A stretch of 32,428 nucleotides of DNA from JAXHNE01 sp038316995 (GTDB taxonomy: Bacteria; Patescibacteriota; Saccharimonadia; Saccharimonadales; JAXHNE01): positions 1 through 32,428 of the forward strand of contig JBBQAZ010000006.1 of the NCBI GenBank assembly GCA_038316995.1, given 5' to 3'. Numbering within the stretch: position 1 is the stretch's first letter; each line of letters starts with the position of its first letter. The notes under the pieces were generated by a model. It searched no databases and was not told the DNA's origin. It saw only the letters and a program-made list of their open reading frames with translations. A program made the translations under genes and the position numbers. Below are positions 30,659 to 32,428 of the stretch, in pieces.

Positions 30659-31378
30659 CTACTTATTCAATTTTGTTACGTATCCAAACCATATGTCATC
30701 ACTTAACTTCTTATTAGAGGATATCAACACTAAAAGCCCTTTTCTAATTAGAACAAGTGATTGTATTCCGCCACCTTTGTCAGAAAATCCATGATAGACC
30801 TTGTTGCCGTCTATTTCTATCACATTTTGTGCCTGAAAGCTTTTAGCAAGTTCTTCTAATTTGCTTGCTTCATCTCCTTTAAAGCTCTGCGGTAACTCTT
30901 GTTGACTTATTTTAATCGTTGCGCCTGATAATTCATCTGTAAATGCGTACACCGGTGGATTTTCTGGCGGGCTAATTAGTACCGTATTTAGCTCTCCTGT
31001 GCCTCTGCCTGAGGGCGTTAGAATACTAAACTCGTATTTATCCACCTTGGGAAGCTCTCTGGGGCCAGAGGCTTGGCCATTAGCTTGTTGGGCGTCATTT
31101 TCGCCTGAGTTGCTGTTATTTTTTGACAATAATCCGTATAAACCACCAACGCCTATAACGGCGATTACCCCGGTTATGAGCAGCGGTTTTCTTTGCAATC
31201 CTTTTAATTTATAACGCCGTAGTACTTCTTGGTAATTAATTAAACGTGATTTTTTAGATTCTTGCACCTTTTTGGAATTAACGTTGATGGAACTATCGCT
31301 GCCACTAATGGGGCGTGCACGCCTAAAATTGTTCCTTAGTGCATCGTCTCGATTTTGTTCTTCTCTCTTACCTACCAT
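30659..31378 (-). CDS. Single-pass membrane-anchored hypothetical protein
   Basis: 239 aa, family not recognised. A basic, Arg/Ser/Asn-rich cytoplasmic tail (1-62) is followed by one TM segment (about 64-84, KPLLITGVIAVIGVGGLYGLL), an Asn/Ser/Gln-rich linker and an extracytoplasmic domain of about 140 residues (from LPKVDKYEFSILTPSGRG) with alternating beta-like segments. The TM-plus-linker plan resembles substrate-binding or envelope-assembly proteins of Gram-positive type, but no motif decides. It lies between two secreted-protein genes, so a role in surface display is possible. CATAAT lies 6 nt before the ATG; no Shine-Dalgarno. Confidence 0.7.
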   Translation of the reverse strand: MVGKREEQNRDDALRNNFRRARPISGSDSSINVNSKKVQESKKSRLINYQEVLRRYKLKGLQRKPLLITGVIAVIGVGGLYGLLSKNNSNSGENDAQQANGQASGPRELPKVDKYEFSILTPSGRGTGELNTVLISPPENPPVYAFTDELSGATIKISQQELPQSFKGDEASKLEELAKSFQAQNVIEIDGNKVYHGFSDKGGGIQSLVLIRKGLLVLISSNKKLSDDIWFGYVTKLNK

Positions 31379-31384
31379 GCGATA

Positions 31385-31393
31385 ATTATGTCA
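31385..31393 (-). promoter_or_regulatory. Extended -10 promoter of the anchored protein, predicted leaderless
   Basis: The minus strand reads TGACATAAT (TGn plus CATAAT). Exactly 6 nt separate it from the ATG, so +1 falls on the A of the start codon at 31378, the same geometry as prmC. The remaining gap to the Kelch-like gene (to 31479) holds no gene and no clear terminator. Confidence 0.5.
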
Positions 31394-31479
31394 CACTCTA
31401 TAAAAACGTATAGAAAATTTATATCTTTGGGATAAATTAATCTACGAACAAGAGAATCTTTTGGTTAGTTACATAATTA

Positions 31480-32428
31480 TTAAAACGGCGTGTTTAAGGG
31501 CTGTTGTTCGCCGCCAGTGAATGTTTTTCCATGCCTAAGTCTCTTTGAGGGATCGGACGTAAAGAATAGTGACAAATCGGCTATTGTAGGGCCTCTGGTG
31601 ACGTCTTCAGGGTAACCAAAAGTGAAAGAGCTGTCTATATTCACAGACATATAAAAGAATCGAGCAAAGTTAGAATTTGCACCAGCCGCATCTTTTGGCG
31701 TGTAAGTCTCTGGTTGGCCCAGCGTAACTGTACCAAAGTTAGTTTCCTGGCCCCATGCCGCCGCAGCATTGGTAGAAGATCTATAGCGCATTTTCCAGCG
31801 GGAACCAATAGAATTATCGAGCCCGTTCATTAACCATTTTGTTGGAAATACATTCGTGTCGGTATCAATCATTTTTGAGTATTTAGCCACCTGGGGTTGT
31901 GACTGCAGTGTAGTCTGAACAGAGCGATTTGCGCCAGTATAGGTAAGTGACGATACCGGCCCACAGGCTCCCCCAAGCACATAGGCTTTGCCTTCGTTAT
32001 AAACAGTGGAATTACCGTACCTATTACCTGCATACTTCACGTTTGTTTCATACCAATCACCAAGCCCAGTCGGGTTATTACCCGATGCAATTGTTGTATT
32101 AGCGCTAATTGGCGCAACAATTGTATTACTGTCGCAAACCGTGTCTGCAGATCTTCCCCCGAATAAATACATAAACCCATTGGCTGCGAATCCATCCGCA
32201 CCTCTAATTTTATCTGGCAAGCTAGTAGAGAAAGTCCAATCATCTAGAGTTCCATCTGAATTAATTTGGGTATACTGTGAATCGCTTAAATATTGAGCAC
32301 CGTTATAGCCTCCTAAAATATATAGGTTGTTCGCATACGCAACCGCAACGTGACCTACTCGGGCCACATCAAATGCCGTTCCAGTGGCCCAAGCAGATCC
32401 GATGTCTCCACCGCTACTGAGCTGTGGA
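31480..32428 (-). CDS. Kelch-repeat-like secreted protein, 5' end outside the window
   Basis: The frame is open to the right edge, so 315 codons of the C-terminal part are visible; a GTG at 32367 is internal, since the upstream codons (QLSSGGDIGSAWATGTAFDVAR) continue the repeat. Kelch-type blades are marked by VGHVAVAYANNLYILGG, GFMYLFGG and GKAYVLGG, each followed by a polar strand and a Trp (DDWTF, GDWYE). The C-terminal ~120 residues form a different, beta-rich domain with RWKMRYRSSTNAAAAWGQETNFG, typical of extracellular repeat proteins. No anchor is visible. The long repeat protein and the single-pass protein downstream make a likely surface cluster. Confidence 0.75.
   Translation of the reverse strand, partial: PQLSSGGDIGSAWATGTAFDVARVGHVAVAYANNLYILGGYNGAQYLSDSQYTQINSDGTLDDWTFSTSLPDKIRGADGFAANGFMYLFGGRSADTVCDSNTIVAPISANTTIASGNNPTGLGDWYETNVKYAGNRYGNSTVYNEGKAYVLGGACGPVSSLTYTGANRSVQTTLQSQPQVAKYSKMIDTDTNVFPTKWLMNGLDNSIGSRWKMRYRSSTNAAAAWGQETNFGTVTLGQPETYTPKDAAGANSNFARFFYMSVNIDSSFTFGYPEDVTRGPTIADLSLFFTSDPSKRLRHGKTFTGGEQQPLNTPF

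Noticed and set aside
31038..31046. TTATCCACC, a DnaA-box-like word, with parAB nearby suggesting an origin
   Set aside because: A single imperfect match inside a coding region; no cluster of DnaA boxes, no AT-rich unwinding region and no dnaA or dnaN in the window.

Overview
The window looks like a chromosomal segment of an ultra-small Patescibacteria (CPR) bacterium, most likely Candidatus Saccharibacteria (TM7). The case rests on a moderately AT-rich genome, tightly packed genes, a streamlined translation set with short versions (EF-Ts of 198 aa, ProRS without an editing domain, type B L31), a monoderm-style envelope set (LytR-CpsA-Psr protein, signal peptidase I, Wzy/WaaL-like ligase, UppS) and very large secreted repeat proteins. 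TGA is used as a normal stop and Trp is TGG, so the recoded Gracilibacteria/Absconditabacteria do not fit. Family assignments come from motifs read by eye; no database search was run.

Layout. 1-3.1 kb (- strand): a truncated small gene, rsmE and a large membrane-anchored trypsin-like protease. 3.2-4.1 kb: a heliorhodopsin-like membrane protein with a histone-H1-like Lys-rich tail and no retinal lysine. 4.2-11.2 kb (- strand): lysS, ferredoxin, greA, then the run hypothetical-uppS-rseP-CPBP protease-proS. 11.2-11.9 kb (+): a membrane-anchored hypothetical. 11.9-14.2 kb (-): rpsB-tsf-small ORF-frr, with no pyrH. 14.4-16.3 kb (+): rpmE (L31 type B), a strongly structured intergenic stretch that may be an RNA element, and prfA. 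16.2-16.6 kb: an 81-aa gene bracketed by two diverged copies of the prfA 3' end. 16.6-23.9 kb: a hypothetical, an O-antigen-ligase-like protein, prmC, an HtrA protease, a polytopic membrane protein, an LCP protein and lepB. 23.9-25.5 kb (-): parA-parB. 25.7-32.4 kb (-): a 1554-aa secreted repeat protein, a single-pass anchored protein and the 3' part of a Kelch-like protein, together a probable surface module.

How it fits together. One group serves translation (S2, L31, EF-Ts, RRF, RF1 with its methylase PrmC, RsmE, LysRS, ProRS). A second builds and polices the envelope (UppS lipid carrier, LCP transferase, ligase-like protein, signal peptidase, site-2 protease, CPBP protease, two trypsin-like proteases), and the large exported proteins at the right end are probable clients of lepB. 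ParAB handles chromosome segregation.

The observations most worth follow-up are: (1) the lysine-less heliorhodopsin homologue with a nucleic-acid-binding-like tail; (2) the duplicated prfA 3' end around the 81-aa gene, which resembles an integration or recombination scar; (3) nested, mutually exclusive RNA helices between rpmE and prfA; (4) many first-in-operon genes whose -10 box sits 6-12 nt from the start codon, which suggests widespread leaderless transcription.
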